From Panax quinquefolius (taxonomy: Eukaryota; Streptophyta; Magnoliopsida; Apiales; Araliaceae), in NCBI GenBank assembly GCA_020205615.1, contig CM035170.1, positions 121,467,674 to 121,531,673 of the forward strand: a stretch of DNA of 64,000 nucleotides. The letters run 5' to 3'. A program made the position numbers and the translations under genes. Under the pieces are notes generated by a model, which was given only the letters and a program-made list of their open reading frames with translations, did no database searches and was not told where the DNA came from. Each line of letters starts with the position of its first letter. Positions within the stretch are counted from its first letter, which is position 1. Shown one piece after another: positions 62,640 through 64,000 of the stretch.

Positions 62640-63110
62640 AAATTTCCGACGATTCCCGAAGAACTTCCCCGCCTACCCCAGGCGTGAAATTGAATTTTGT
62701 ATCGACCTCGAACCCAGTACAAAACCTATTTCCAAAGCCCCATATCGAATGGCTCTATCGAACTTCGGAGTTAAAGACCCAACTGCAGGAATTGTTAGAC
62801 ATTGGCTTTATTCGTCCTAGTACTTCTCCTTGGGGTGCTCTAAGTATTCTATTCGTGAAGAAGAAAGATGGGAGTATGCGACTTTGTATTGATTATCGGG
62901 AGTTGAATCATGTCACCATCAAAAATAGGTATCCATTGCAACGTATTGATGACTGTTTGACCCGATTTAAGGAGCCAAATTCTTTTCAAAGATCGATCTT
63001 CGTTAGGATATCACCAATTGAAGATTAGAACCACGACATTCCAAAGCGGCTTTCGAGAACTCTAAGACGGGCATTATGAATTCTAGTCATGTCCTTCGAT
63101 TGATTAATTG
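62640..63110 (+). pseudogene. Reverse transcriptase N-terminal half, copy VI
   Basis: Begins [12 protein letters not shown] (about 62683), then [27 protein letters not shown] and [20 protein letters not shown] in the stretch 62684-63028. KIDLR-like and GHYEF pieces follow in other frames to 63085. It stops at about the FGLTNAP motif, where copy VII's LTR starts, so the catalytic FIDD is absent. Confidence 0.88.
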
Positions 63111-64000
63111 TGACGCCTCAAAATTAGGTATACGCCACCCATCTTGGGTCGCCACTTACATGGTACATAAATTCAAATACAACTTACTAATATAACGTCG
63201 TGGTAATAATACGACATAAAGCGTGAGTTTGAATACAAATATTATCTACTAGATATTATACAAACTCAAAAGGATTCCTCATTACAACTATTATCACACT
63301 ATTTCACGTAATAGTGAGGACTACTAATGCTATCCTCTCGACCATTACTCGCTCCCGACTCGTCTCGTCACGGTATGTTCTCATTTCACAAGAGAATAAA
63401 GGAAAGAAAAGGTGAGCTCAACTAGCCCAAGAAGAAATATTATGACTAAGATAATGCGTAATAAATTATCATTAGCCTTCAAATAAAGATGTTAAACCGA
63501 TAAAATACAATAGACAAAACGGTTTAATCTGCAAGTAGCGGAATAAGCAATCCATTAAAAGAGTCAGTAGAGAATAAAGTCTACTATCTTTTAGGTTTTA
63601 AAAGTTTTCATCAATTTTTATCACGAGACTCAAACTTAATAAATAAACCACCACATCTAATCATCCCCGCACTACTGGCCAAGGATTTTCATCAAATTAT
63701 CAATGGTCATGACTATACCGAATCACCCCTGGTCATAATCATACCAAAAACTATCCATCATCTTTGACATTGTGCCATCGAGGACTTTTGTCACATCATT
63801 TATATCAAGTCATGATTATACCGAATGATCCCCTGGTCATAATCATACTAAGTTCATCTACGCACGTAAGCCAAAGATAACATAATATAACATGAGGATG
63901 ATGACAAATGACATAATAATTCAATAAAACAAGTTCAAGAATTATTTAATCCATGAATTATTAACGCCCAAATTATCAACATGATAATGTTTCAGAGAGT
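63111..64000 (-). repeat. Copy VII LTR (family 2 variant), 3' LTR end first, continues past window
   Basis: Starts exactly TGACGCCTCAAAATTAGG and follows the copy IV LTR closely (CCACCACATCTAATCATCCC; TACGCACGTAAGCCAAAGAT). The intact terminus suggests a direct insertion into copy VI. The right part lies outside the window. Confidence 0.88.

Larger units (their letters stand above)
58302..63110 (+). mobile_element. Ty3/Gypsy LTR retrotransposon, copy VI (family 2), 5' half
   Basis: 5' LTR, primer site, gag, protease and RT N-terminal half on the + strand. Truncated within RT by the LTR of copy VII at 63111; the rest, if present, lies right of the window. It is the only + strand family 2 copy. 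Confidence 0.9.

Overview
The window is nuclear DNA from a flowering plant, most likely a eudicot. Three things point that way: two intact intron-containing genes of clearly plant type (a CRR1-like chloroplast protein and a BAG-family co-chaperone), GT-AG introns that are AT-rich, and long Ty3/Gypsy LTR retrotransposons with an initiator-Met-tRNA-type primer site. No bacterial, organellar, CRISPR or viral gene organisation was seen. About 70-75% of the window is retrotransposon sequence.

Left block (1-24007). Copy I (+ strand, 1-7895) enters from the left edge and has a complete 2.67-kb 3' LTR. It abuts copy II (- strand), of which only a piece of 3' LTR, part of pol, part of gag and a complete 5' LTR remain (7896-10499 and 20480-24007). 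Copy III (- strand, 10500-20479) sits inside copy II and is almost complete, with two LTRs around a gag-protease-RT-RNaseH-integrase order. All frames are broken by many small indels. The outer end of copy II lies in a RAD51C-like gene fragment (24008-24440, - strand) whose Walker A exon is present three times in tandem.

Genic island (24008-34529). It holds the RAD51C relic, a probable CACTA-type transposon end near 26.1 kb, a possible two-exon 25-residue microprotein (26888-30497, + strand, low confidence), and a complete four-exon BAG-family gene (31430-32718, - strand) with a ubiquitin-like domain followed by a BAG domain and a Q-rich tail.

Second repeat block (34530-53144). Copy IV (- strand) has two LTRs but a rearranged interior that includes a 12-unit, roughly 58-bp tandem array (37.3-38.1 kb). 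Copy V (- strand) is almost full length.

Second genic island (53145-58301). It holds a complete ten-exon CRR1-like gene (53577-56548, + strand) with one GC-AG intron, followed by AT-rich intergenic DNA with microsatellites and a G-quadruplex-type motif.

Right block (58302-64000). Copy VI (+ strand) has a 5' LTR, gag, protease and the start of RT. It is cut inside the RT core by the LTR of copy VII (- strand), which runs off the right edge.

Two LTR families are present. Family 1 is copies I and V; family 2 is copies II, III, IV, VI and VII. They share LTR termini and similar gag-pol but differ in U3 and leader repeats. The element reading frames look riddled with one-base indels while both host genes are perfectly open. 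This may be real decay, but residual assembly error in methylated high-copy repeats is a serious alternative. Exon coordinates were read by hand from splice signals and conserved protein motifs; no alignment was run.
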